From assembly GCF_902459555.1 (NCBI RefSeq), contig NZ_CABPSM010000001.1:434001-498000 (forward strand): DNA of 64,000 nt, in the 5' to 3' direction. Within the stretch, counting starts at the first letter, position 1. Every line of letters begins with the position of its first letter. Under the pieces are notes generated by a model, which saw only the letters and a program-made list of their open reading frames with translations, did not search any database and was not told the DNA's origin. Source of the stretch: Pandoraea horticolens. Its GTDB lineage: Bacteria > Pseudomonadota > Gammaproteobacteria > Burkholderiales > Burkholderiaceae. Of this stretch, positions 37,651 through 46,126 are shown piece by piece. The position numbers and the translations under genes were made by a program.

Positions 37651-40347
37651 ATGTCAAAAGCTCTGATCATTGCCGAGAAACCGTCTGTCGCGAATGACAT
37701 CGCGCGGGCGTTGGGCGGCTTTACCAAGCATGACGAGTACTTCGAGAACGACGATTACGTCGTCTCGTCGGCGGTTGGCCACCTCGTCGAAATCGGCGCG
37801 CCGGAAGACTATGAAGTCAAACGCGGCAAGTGGAGCTTCGCCAACCTGCCCGTGATTCCCCCGCACTTCGACCTCAAGCCGATTGCCAAGAGCGAATCGC
37901 GTCTGAAGGTGCTCACCCGTCTTATCAAGCGCAAGGACATCGATGTCCTGATCAATGCCTGTGACGCGGGGCGCGAAGGGGAACTGATTTTCCGTCTGAT
38001 TGCGCAGCACGCGAAGGCAAAGCAGCCGGTCCAGCGTTTGTGGCTGCAATCGATGACGCCGCAGTCGATTCGCGACGGCTTCAAGCGCCTGCGTACCGAC
38101 GACGACATGTTGCCGCTGGCCGACGCCGCACGCAGCCGTGCCGAGGCCGACTGGCTGGTGGGCATCAACGGCACGCGCGCCATGACCGCCTTCAACAGCA
38201 AGGGTGGCGGCTTCTTCCTGACGACAGTCGGTCGCGTGCAAACGCCGACGCTGTCGATCGTGGTGGAGCGCGAAGAGAAGATTCGCAAGTTCGTATCGCG
38301 CGACTACTGGGAAGTGAAGGCCGAGTTCGTCGCCGCCGCGGGCTTCTACGAAGGCCGCTGGTTCGACCCGAACTTCAAGCGCAACGAATTCGATCCGGAG
38401 CAGCGCGACTCGCGCCTCTGGAGCGTGGCAGCGGCCGAATCGGTCGTGGCCGCGGTACGTGGCAAGCACGGCACGGTCACGGAAGAATCGAAGCCGACGT
38501 CGCAACTCTCGCCGCTGCTGTTCGATCTGACGAGCCTGCAACGCGAAGCCAACAGCCGCTTCGGTTTCTCCGCGAAGAACACACTGGGTCTGGCGCAGGC
38601 GCTGTACGAAAAGCACAAGGTGCTGACGTACCCGCGTACCGACGCACGCGCCCTGCCGGAAGACTATCTGGACACCGTCAAAGAGACGATGGCCGTGCTC
38701 AAGGAGAGCAACAATTATCACCAGTTCGCCAGCCAGGTCCTGAGCAAGGACTGGGTCAAGCCGAACAAGCGGATCTTCGACAACAGCAAGATCAGCGATC
38801 ACTTTGCCATCATCCCGACGCTGCAAGCGCCGAAGAACCTCTCCGAGCCGGAGCAGAAGCTGTACGACCTCGTGGTCAAGCGCTTCCTGGCGGTGTTCTT
38901 CCCGGCGGCCGAGTCTCTGGTGACGACCCGCATCACCGAAGTGGTCGGTCATCACTTCAAGACCGAAGGCAAGGTGCTGGTCAACGCCGGCTGGCTCGCC
39001 ATCTACGGCAAGGAAGGCGCGGGCGACGGGAAAGACGGCAAGGACGGCAAGGAAGAACAGCCGAACCTCGTGCCGGTCGCCAAGGACGAGAAGGTCGGCG
39101 TGGACAAGGTCGAAGCCGTCGGCCTGCAGACCAAGCCCCCGGCGCGCTACAGCGAAGCGACACTGCTCTCCGCCATGGAAGGCGCCGGCAAGCTGGTCGA
39201 AGATGGTGAGCTGCGTGAGGCGATGGCGGGCAAGGGACTCGGCACACCCGCCACGCGTGCGGCCATCATCGAAGGCTTGCTGACCGAAAAGTACCTCGTG
39301 CGCGAAGGCCGCGAGCTGCACCCGACGGCCAAGGCGTTCCAGTTGATGACGCTGCTGCGCGGCCTCGGCGTGGACGAACTCACGCTGCCCGAACTCACGG
39401 GCGAGTGGGAAGCCAAGCTCTCGCAGATCGAGCGCGGCGGCCTCAAGCGCGATGAGTTCATGCACGAGATCGCACAAATGACGCAGACCATCGTCAAGCG
39501 TGCGAAGGAATACGACTCGGACACGATCCCCGGCGACTACGCAACGCTCACCACGCCGTGCCCGCATTGCGGCGGTGTGGTCAAAGAGAACTACCGTCGT
39601 TTCGCGTGCACGAATTGCAGCTTCTCGATCTCGAAGATCCCGGGCGGACGGCAGTTCGAAATCCCGGAAGTCGAAGAACTGCTCAAAAACAAGACGATCG
39701 GACCGCTGTCGGGTTTTCGCAGCAAGATGGGACGTCCGTTCTCGGCCATTCTCAAGCTCTCGCCCGATGACGAGATGGGCTACAAGCTCGAGTTCGACTT
39801 CGGCCAGGACAATGGCGACGAAGACGGCGAAGCCCCGGACTTCACGGGACATGAGCCGGTCGGCAGATGTCCGAAGTGCGGTGGGCGCGTATTCGAGCAC
39901 GGCATGCGTTATGTCTGCGAGAACGCGGTCGCGAACCCGAAGACCTGCGATTTCACGTCGGGCAAGGTGATTCTCCAGCAGGAGATCACGCGCGAGCAGA
40001 TTCACAAGTTGCTGACCGAAGGCAAGACGGATCTGCTGACGAACTTCAAGTCGTCGCGCACGGGCCGCACGTTCAAGGCCTATCTGGCCAAGCAGAAGGA
40101 CGGCACCATCGGCTTCGAATTCGAGGCGAAGGCCCCGAAGAAGACGGCGGCGAAGACAGGCGACGCCGAGGGCGACGAGAAGGCCGCACCGGCGCGCAAG
40201 ACAGCGTCGAAGACCGCTGCCGCCAAGGTGCCGGCGAAGAAAACAGCCGCCCGGAAGACGACAGCGAAGGCCAAACCGGCCCCGAAGCCGGCTTCGGAGG
40301 CATCGGACGACGCTGCCGCTTTCGACGACGACGACGCACCGTTCTAA
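37651..40347 (+). CDS. topB: DNA topoisomerase III (type IA)
   Basis: The 898-residue enzyme starts MSKALIIAEKPSVANDIARA. The Toprim domain includes NACDAGREGELIFRLI. The active-site Tyr is in VLTYPRTDARALPEDY. Two zinc-binding C-terminal modules follow: CPHCGGVVKENYRRFACTNC and CPKCGGRVFEHGMRYVC. The last 90 residues are Lys/Ala-rich and end FDDDDAPF, which resembles the acidic tip of SSB. It decatenates DNA. I chose the ATG at 37651 on family grounds; an upstream ATG at 37612 lacks support. Confidence 0.95.
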   Translation: MSKALIIAEKPSVANDIARALGGFTKHDEYFENDDYVVSSAVGHLVEIGAPEDYEVKRGKWSFANLPVIPPHFDLKPIAKSESRLKVLTRLIKRKDIDVLINACDAGREGELIFRLIAQHAKAKQPVQRLWLQSMTPQSIRDGFKRLRTDDDMLPLADAARSRAEADWLVGINGTRAMTAFNSKGGGFFLTTVGRVQTPTLSIVVEREEKIRKFVSRDYWEVKAEFVAAAGFYEGRWFDPNFKRNEFDPEQRDSRLWSVAAAESVVAAVRGKHGTVTEESKPTSQLSPLLFDLTSLQREANSRFGFSAKNTLGLAQALYEKHKVLTYPRTDARALPEDYLDTVKETMAVLKESNNYHQFASQVLSKDWVKPNKRIFDNSKISDHFAIIPTLQAPKNLSEPEQKLYDLVVKRFLAVFFPAAESLVTTRITEVVGHHFKTEGKVLVNAGWLAIYGKEGAGDGKDGKDGKEEQPNLVPVAKDEKVGVDKVEAVGLQTKPPARYSEATLLSAMEGAGKLVEDGELREAMAGKGLGTPATRAAIIEGLLTEKYLVREGRELHPTAKAFQLMTLLRGLGVDELTLPELTGEWEAKLSQIERGGLKRDEFMHEIAQMTQTIVKRAKEYDSDTIPGDYATLTTPCPHCGGVVKENYRRFACTNCSFSISKIPGGRQFEIPEVEELLKNKTIGPLSGFRSKMGRPFSAILKLSPDDEMGYKLEFDFGQDNGDEDGEAPDFTGHEPVGRCPKCGGRVFEHGMRYVCENAVANPKTCDFTSGKVILQQEITREQIHKLLTEGKTDLLTNFKSSRTGRTFKAYLAKQKDGTIGFEFEAKAPKKTAAKTGDAEGDEKAAPARKTASKTAAAKVPAKKTAARKTTAKAKPAPKPASEASDDAAAFDDDDAPF

Positions 40348-40390
40348 GCAGGTCGAGCATCGCGTTACGCCGTCCTCCACGGGGCAATGA

Positions 40391-40424
40391 AAAACGGCCA
40401 CTTCCTCACGGGAGTGGCCGTTTT
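40391..40424. terminator. Bidirectional terminator between topB and the LysR gene
   Basis: AAAACGGCCACT (40391-40402) pairs perfectly with AGTGGCCGTTTT (40413-40424). A/T flanks give a U-tract in both directions, so it can serve both convergent genes. Confidence 0.92.
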
Positions 40425-40447
40425 GCCGTCTGGCGGTGCGACGGATG

Positions 40448-41416
40448 TCACACTGGAATTTCGGTAATCGGCGCGGCCGACGACGGCAGTTTGGGCGGCA
40501 CCCAGCGCTCGGCGGCCGAGATACCTTCGTTCTGACGGAAATATTCGACCGTCAGATCGATGAAGCCACGCGTCTTGGCCGACAGATACTTGCGGCTCGG
40601 GTAGACCAGCGAGACATCGACCGGTGTCTGCGAGAAGTTGCGCAGCAGCGCGACGAGATCGCCGTCGCGCACGTCGTTCCCCACGAGATACGACGGCAAG
40701 AACGCAATGCCGTGCCCCAACAGCACCGACTGGCGCAACAGTGCCGTGTTGTTGCAGATGAACTTGTTCTGCACGCGCACACGCACTTCACCATCCGGGC
40801 CGGCGAACACGCGATCGTCGCTCCAGAAGTCGTTCGGCAGGCCCAGCACGCCGTGCTCGCCCAGTTCCTGCGGCGTCACGGGCTCGCCGTGCTCGGCGAC
40901 GTACGCGGGCGATGCGCACAGCATCACGCGCGTCTCGGCAAGCACACGCGAGATCAGGCTTTCGCTATTTATCATGCGTGTGAGCAGAATGCCGCAGTCG
41001 TAGCCTTCTTCCACCAGATCAATCGCACGATCGGTCAGCGTGAGATCGACCACCACTTTCGGGTGCATCTCCTGGTACTTTTTGACGAGCGGGGCGAGGT
41101 TGCGCAAACCGAACGAGACCGGGGCAACAACCTTCAGGGTGCCTTTGGGATCGCGCGACGCGCTGGAGATGAGGGCGTCTGCCTCGTCGACTTCGTCGAT
41201 GATTTGCCGGCAGCGTTCGAGATACACCTGTCCCGCGCCGGTCAGCGACAGGCTGCGAGTCGTGCGGTTGAGAAGACGAACGCCGAGATGCGATTCCAGT
41301 TCGGCGACGTGCCGCGTGACCACGGCCGCCGACAGATCCATCTGGGCAGCCGTACGGGCAAAGCTCCCGTTGTCGGCCACCTTGACGAAAACGCGCATCG
41401 ATTGCAGTCGGTCCAT
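40448..41416 (-). CDS. LysR-family transcriptional regulator
   Basis: This 322-residue protein starts MDRLQSMRVFVKVADNGSFA with an SD GGAAAG. The N-terminal winged helix (about 1-60) includes MDLSAAVVTRHVAELESHLG. The C-terminal co-inducer domain has the usual two-lobed pattern. The subfamily resembles CrgA/DsdC-like single-gene regulators that often control a divergent gene. The divergent neighbour is hemN, but a gap of over 400 bases lies between, so that link is weak. The ligand is unknown. Confidence 0.92.
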   Translation of the reverse strand: MDRLQSMRVFVKVADNGSFARTAAQMDLSAAVVTRHVAELESHLGVRLLNRTTRSLSLTGAGQVYLERCRQIIDEVDEADALISSASRDPKGTLKVVAPVSFGLRNLAPLVKKYQEMHPKVVVDLTLTDRAIDLVEEGYDCGILLTRMINSESLISRVLAETRVMLCASPAYVAEHGEPVTPQELGEHGVLGLPNDFWSDDRVFAGPDGEVRVRVQNKFICNNTALLRQSVLLGHGIAFLPSYLVGNDVRDGDLVALLRNFSQTPVDVSLVYPSRKYLSAKTRGFIDLTVEYFRQNEGISAAERWVPPKLPSSAAPITEIPV

Positions 41417-41840
41417 GTTCTTTCCAATCGTGATGTGCCGCGTCGTTCAGGCAAAAACGAGCATGGGCGGACCGGTGATTCACCGGCACTGAGGATACCC
41501 GCGGGCACCGGCCGGACCGCCACCCCGAACCGTTCCGGGGCGCGCGGCGCGCGTGCCGCCAGGGATGTCGACACGGCGGGGAGACTTCAACAACGCGTAG
41601 CTTACCGTAGACGGCCAAAATTTGCCCGACACGGCAACGATCTCGGTGCACGGCCGCCGCGTGGCATGCACATCGTGATGTCCGAATCTGCATCCGACGG
41701 CAGTTTTGACGCAGCTTCACCTCGAATCACGCCATTCGCGCGCAGCTTACCGGCTGCCAGCGAGAGGTTTGACGCAGGTCAGGGCGCGGCGTTCGCCGCG
41801 ACGCTACAGTCGACTATCACCGATCGTTACAGGCTTCGTC
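41417..41840. other. Divergent region between the LysR gene and hemN
   Basis: No gene is supported. The hemN frame is open upstream from 41706 but that part has no start signals. A possible FNR/Anr half-palindrome lies about 60 bases before the hemN ATG. LysR-type T-N11-A sites are plausible but too loose to place. Confidence 0.4.
41769..41782 (+). promoter_or_regulatory. Possible FNR/Anr-type site upstream of hemN
   Basis: TTGACGCAGGTCAG resembles the FNR/Anr consensus TTGAT-N4-ATCAA, with both half sites degenerate. Anaerobic control of hemN by FNR/Anr is known in other proteobacteria. Weak match. Confidence 0.25.
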
Positions 41841-43388
41841 ATGAACTCCTTCCCCCTTTTGTCGACGCCGTGCACCAACGCCTCAGCCACCGGCGAACCA
41901 CGCACCGCCGGTTCGCGGTGCCCCGGCTGCACGTCGCACGCGTCCACCGAAGGACATGGACAATCGCGGTGCGCGACACGTTCGGCGCCGCAAACAGCCC
42001 TCGCCATCCCGCCCGCCCCGATTCACTTCGATGCGCGGCTGCTCGGCCGGTATGACGTCAACGGGCCGCGCTACACGTCGTACCCGACGGCGCTGCAATT
42101 CCACGACGATTTCGGCGCCAGCGACTACGCGCGCGCGGCGGCCCAGTCCAAACGCACCGGCAAGCCGCTCTCGCTCTACGTACACGTTCCGTTCTGCGAC
42201 ACCGTGTGCTTCTATTGCGCGTGCACCAAAATCGTCACCAACAATCGCGCCCATGCCGAAGCCTACGTCGAGCGCCTGCACTTGGAGATTGCGCGTCAGG
42301 CGTCGCTGCTCGGCGCGGGCCGCACGCTCGCGCAGATGCATTGGGGCGGTGGCACGCCCACCTTCCTTGCGTTGGAACAGATCGCCTCGCTCATCGACGC
42401 CATCGGCCGTCAGTTCGTGATGACGACCGGCGACAGCGCCGAATACTCCATCGAGATCGATCCCCGCAGCGCGGGTCCCGCGTCGATTCGTGCCCTACGT
42501 GCGCTTGGCTTCAATCGCCTGTCCATCGGCGTACAGGATTTCGACCCTCGCGTTCAGGAAGCCATTCATCGCGTGCAACCGCGCGCGCTGGTCGAAGCGG
42601 CACTCGATGCCGCGCGAAGCTGCGGCTTCCGTTCGGTCAACTTCGATTTGATTTACGGCTTGCCGCACCAGACGCCCGAGTCGTTTTCCAACACGCTCGA
42701 CGCCGTGATCGAGATGGCGCCCGAACGCCTGTCGGTCTTCAGCTATGCGCATCTGCCGCAGCAGTTCAAGATGCAGCGTTGCTTGCCCGACACCTTGCCG
42801 GACGGCCCGCAAAAGCTGGCGCTGTTGCAGACGATCATCGCCCGCCTGACGGCGGCGGGCTACGTCTACATCGGCATGGATCACTTCGCCCGGCCCGACG
42901 ACGAACTCGCGCGCGCGCAAGCGGCCGGCACCCTGCATCGCAACTTCCAGGGATACAGCACGCGGGCGGATTGCGATCTTATCGGCGTCGGCATGTCGGC
43001 CATTGGCCGTGTGGGCGATAGCTACGCACAGAACGCCAAGACCCTGAAGACCTATTACGACGCCGTCGATTCGGGCGGACTCGCCATCACGCGCGGCGTG
43101 CGCCTCGATGAAGACGACCACATCCGGCGCGACGTCATTTCGCGTCTCATGTGTAATATGTCGCTGAGCTTCGCCGACATCGAGCGGGCCTACGACATCG
43201 ATTTCGTCGCCTATTTCGCGAGCGAACTGGGCGAGTTGGCCGATCTGGCCGCCGACGGCCTCGTGACCATCGACGCCCACGGGCTGCGCATCCTGCCTGC
43301 GGGGCGCCTGCTCGTACGTGTCGTGGCGCAAGTCTTCGACAGCTATCGCCGCAGCGCCGCAAACACGCGATGCGCGAAAGTGATGTAA
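41841..43388 (+). CDS. hemN: Oxygen-independent coproporphyrinogen III oxidase HemN
   Basis: HemN (515 residues) is a radical SAM enzyme that decarboxylates coproporphyrinogen III for haem synthesis without oxygen. The cluster motif is in VPFCDTVCFYCACTK (Cx3Cx2C plus the extra Cys). Other markers: GRYDVNGPRYTSYPTALQF, GGGTPTFL and GYSTRADCDLIGVGMSAIG. From the ATG at 41841 there is an N-terminal extension of about 60 residues with four Cys, longer than usual. No better start exists nearer to the conserved region. Confidence 0.95.
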   Translation: MNSFPLLSTPCTNASATGEPRTAGSRCPGCTSHASTEGHGQSRCATRSAPQTALAIPPAPIHFDARLLGRYDVNGPRYTSYPTALQFHDDFGASDYARAAAQSKRTGKPLSLYVHVPFCDTVCFYCACTKIVTNNRAHAEAYVERLHLEIARQASLLGAGRTLAQMHWGGGTPTFLALEQIASLIDAIGRQFVMTTGDSAEYSIEIDPRSAGPASIRALRALGFNRLSIGVQDFDPRVQEAIHRVQPRALVEAALDAARSCGFRSVNFDLIYGLPHQTPESFSNTLDAVIEMAPERLSVFSYAHLPQQFKMQRCLPDTLPDGPQKLALLQTIIARLTAAGYVYIGMDHFARPDDELARAQAAGTLHRNFQGYSTRADCDLIGVGMSAIGRVGDSYAQNAKTLKTYYDAVDSGGLAITRGVRLDEDDHIRRDVISRLMCNMSLSFADIERAYDIDFVAYFASELGELADLAADGLVTIDAHGLRILPAGRLLVRVVAQVFDSYRRSAANTRCAKVM

Positions 43389-43412
43389 GCGAAGCGCGGT
43401 TCACATCATAAA

Positions 43413-43447
43413 AAGAAACGCCCGGTGGATATCCCACCGGGCGTTTT
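43413..43447. terminator. Bidirectional terminator between hemN and ybdD
   Basis: AACGCCCGGTGG (43417-43428) pairs with CCACCGGGCGTT (43434-43445), with T runs on both strands. It serves hemN and the convergent cstA-ybdD operon. Confidence 0.92.
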
Positions 43448-43489
43448 CGTCGTGAATGCCGACGTTGCGATGCTATCGGTACGTCAGCA

Positions 43490-43687
43490 TCAGCAGCATC
43501 GTCCACCGCTCTTGCCACCGTAGCGCGCTTCCTGGCGCTCGCGGAAGAAGGCCTCGTAGCTCATGGCCTCCTGGTCTGGATGCGTGGCGCGCACGTGCGC
43601 CACGTACGTCTCGTAGTCGGGCAGGCCGACCATCAGACGCATGGCCTGTCCGAGATACCGGCCAACCTTACCGACGTCGTCGAGCAT
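43490..43687 (-). CDS. YbdD/YjiX-family small protein
   Basis: The 65-residue protein starts MLDDVGKVGRYLGQAMRLMV with GGGAGAG upstream. It carries the family markers GLPDYETYV, FFRERQEARYGG and a C-terminal Cys pair. YbdD-type proteins are encoded behind CstA/BtsT peptide or pyruvate transporters and are needed for or modulate uptake. It starts 16 bases after cstA. Confidence 0.93.
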   Translation of the reverse strand: MLDDVGKVGRYLGQAMRLMVGLPDYETYVAHVRATHPDQEAMSYEAFFRERQEARYGGKSGGRCC

Positions 43688-43703
43688 GGCGTCTCTCCCG
43701 GTG

Positions 43704-45770
43704 TCAGACCTGACGGCCGGCCGGCATCGGCTCGAACGGCGTTTCCCGGGCCGTCGGCTTGTTGGCCTGGCGCGCCACGACGATGGTGCGCAGACCGAAG
43801 ACCGCCACGGCCACTACCACGAACATGAAGACACCTGCGAGCGTTGCATCGACGTAATCGTTGAACACGATCTGCTGCATCTGCGCGACCGACTTCGCCG
43901 GTGCGAGCAGCTTGCCGTCTGCGAGTGCCGCCTGATACTTCCCGGCGTGGGCGAGGAAGCCGACCTTCGGGTCCGGATCGAACATCTTCTGCCATCCGGC
44001 GGTGAGCGTGCAGGCGAGCAGCCACAACGTCGGCAGGATCGTCACCCAGGCGAAGCGTGCGCGCTTGAGCTTGAAGAGCACGCACGTTGCGAGAATCAGC
44101 GCGATGGCGGCCAGCATCTGGTTGGAGATGCCGAACAACGGCCACAGCGTATTGATGCCACCGAGCGGATCGACCACCCCCTGATACAGGAAGTAGCCCC
44201 ACGCGGCGACACAAAGTGCCGTGGCGATCAGGTTCGCGGGCAACGACTCCGTACGCTTGAGCGACGGCACGAACGTGCCGAGCAGATCCTGCAACATGAA
44301 GCGGCCGGCACGCGTGCCTGCGTCGACTGCCGTCAGAATGAACAGCGCCTCGAACAAGATGGCGAAGTGATACCAGAACGCCATCATCGCTTCGCCGCCC
44401 GCCACCTGATGCAGGATGTGGGCCATGCCGACGGCCAGCGTCGGTGCGCCGCCGGCACGCGAGATGATCGTGTTCTCACCGACCGCGCGGGCGGTGGCGG
44501 TCAGCACGTCGGGCGTGATGGAAAAGCCCCAGCCCGAGACAACTTGCGCCACGGCTTCCGGCGTCGTACCGATCACGGCGGCCGGGCTGTTCATCGCGAA
44601 GTACACGCCGGGGTCGATCACGGAGGCCGCGACCAGCGCCATGATGGCCACAAACGACTCCATCAGCATGCCGCCGTAGCCGATGAAGCGCGCGTTGACT
44701 TCGTTATCGAGCAGCTTGGGCGTGGTGCCCGACGAAATCAGCGCATGGAAGCCGGAGACGGCACCGCACGCAATCGTGATGAAGAGGAACGGGAACAGCT
44801 TGCCCGACCAGACCGGACCGCTGCCGTCGACGAACTGCGTGAGCGCCGGCATCTTCAGCTCAGGCGCGACCACCAGAATGCCGATCGCCAAGGCCAGAAT
44901 CGTGCCGATCTTCAGGAAGGTGGACAGATAATCGCGCGGGGCGAGCAGCAGCCACACCGGCAACACGGACGCCACGAAGCCGTAGCCGATCAACATCCAC
45001 GTGAGTTGCTTGCCGTCGAACGTGAACAGCGGCGCGAGTGCGGCGCTGTCGTGCACGCTTTGGCCGAAGTAGATCGCGGCCATCAGCATCACGAAGCCGA
45101 TGATCGACACCTCGCCGATACGGCCCGGGCGAATGAAACGCGTGTAGATGCCCATGAAGAGCGCGATCGGAATCGTCAGCCCGACGGTGAACGTGCCCCA
45201 CGGCGAGCCCGCGAGCGCCTTGACCACGATCAGCGCCAACACGGCGAGAATGATGATCATGATGAGGAAGGCACCGAACAACGCGATCACACCAGGGATC
45301 ATGCCGAGTTCGGACTTCACGAGATCGCCCAGCGAACGGCCGTCGCGACGCGTGGAGATGAACAGCACCATGAAGTCCTGCACCGCGCCAGCGAACACCA
45401 CCCCGGCGAGAATCCACAACATGCCCGGCAGATAACCCATCTGCGCGGCGAGCACCGGGCCCACGAGCGGCCCCGCGCCGGCGATTGCGGCGAAGTGGTG
45501 ACCGAACAGCACGTAGCGATTGGTCGGCACGTAGTCCAGTCCGTCGTTATGACGCCAGGCCGGCGTCATGCGCGTACCGTCGAGTTGCACCACACGCGTG
45601 GCGATGAACTTGCTGTAGAAACGATAAGCGATCAGATAAACGCAGATGGCTGCGATCACGATCCAGAGTGCGCTGACGGTTTCGCCGCGCGAGAGTGCTA
45701 CCGTGCCAAGCGCGCAAGCGCCGACGACGGCCACCGCTGCCCAGGGCAGTTGTTGCCAGATGCGATTCAT
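43704..45770 (-). CDS. cstA: CstA-family carbon starvation transporter
   Basis: CstA (688 residues) has about 17-18 hydrophobic segments and the signatures RYVLFGHHFAAIAGAGPLVG and GYGGMLMESFVAIMAL. Family members import peptides or pyruvate during carbon limitation (E. coli CstA, BtsT). The ATG at 45770 has GAGGAGAG upstream. It forms an operon with ybdD, and a histidine kinase/regulator pair is divergent from it. The substrate here is not established by sequence; pyruvate is a fair guess. Confidence 0.95.
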   Translation of the reverse strand: MNRIWQQLPWAAVAVVGACALGTVALSRGETVSALWIVIAAICVYLIAYRFYSKFIATRVVQLDGTRMTPAWRHNDGLDYVPTNRYVLFGHHFAAIAGAGPLVGPVLAAQMGYLPGMLWILAGVVFAGAVQDFMVLFISTRRDGRSLGDLVKSELGMIPGVIALFGAFLIMIIILAVLALIVVKALAGSPWGTFTVGLTIPIALFMGIYTRFIRPGRIGEVSIIGFVMLMAAIYFGQSVHDSAALAPLFTFDGKQLTWMLIGYGFVASVLPVWLLLAPRDYLSTFLKIGTILALAIGILVVAPELKMPALTQFVDGSGPVWSGKLFPFLFITIACGAVSGFHALISSGTTPKLLDNEVNARFIGYGGMLMESFVAIMALVAASVIDPGVYFAMNSPAAVIGTTPEAVAQVVSGWGFSITPDVLTATARAVGENTIISRAGGAPTLAVGMAHILHQVAGGEAMMAFWYHFAILFEALFILTAVDAGTRAGRFMLQDLLGTFVPSLKRTESLPANLIATALCVAAWGYFLYQGVVDPLGGINTLWPLFGISNQMLAAIALILATCVLFKLKRARFAWVTILPTLWLLACTLTAGWQKMFDPDPKVGFLAHAGKYQAALADGKLLAPAKSVAQMQQIVFNDYVDATLAGVFMFVVVAVAVFGLRTIVVARQANKPTARETPFEPMPAGRQV

Positions 45771-46126
45771 TGTCTCTCCTCGGAACTGCCTCCTGCGGGC
45801 AGCAACCCGGAACCGTGCCGTTGCAGCACTGTCCCGCCTCTTGGTGTGGCGCCATCGAGACGCCTCGAATCGCGGCTCGCTGCGAACGCCCTTCTTTCGG
45901 GGGTCTGTGTACAGCGAGAACCGGCGGCGTTGCGCGCAAACGCCACATGCGGACATATGAAGTTGCGCAACACTTGCGAGATACAACTCGGCAGCCCCGG
46001 CCACGATTCGGCGTGTAGTATTGGCGTTTGCCCACTGCGCCACAAGCGCGGAACTACGCAGGTCCGCTACGTGCTACTACGTAGCCAAATGCTGTGGAAC
46101 ACGGCATTGCAGGCTTTTCGAATGGC
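45771..46126. other. Divergent control region between cstA and the sensor kinase
   Basis: No gene is supported. It contains the perfect palindrome GCTACGT-N6-ACGTAGC near the kinase start and three CTACG repeats. The A/T content is slightly raised around 45940-45970. Confidence 0.5.
46066..46085. promoter_or_regulatory. Palindrome GCTACGT-N6-ACGTAGC, candidate operator
   Basis: Both seven-base arms match perfectly. A third CTACGC lies at 46054-46059. The spacing suits a dimeric LuxR/NarL-type regulator, and such a regulator is encoded two genes downstream. It lies 42 bases before the kinase ATG, so it could act on that operon or on cstA. Confidence 0.4.

Noticed and set aside
37654-40401. 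Open frame of 915 codons on the minus strand across topB
   Set aside because: Topoisomerase III on the plus strand has complete motifs; the antisense product is a His/Arg/Leu-rich shadow.
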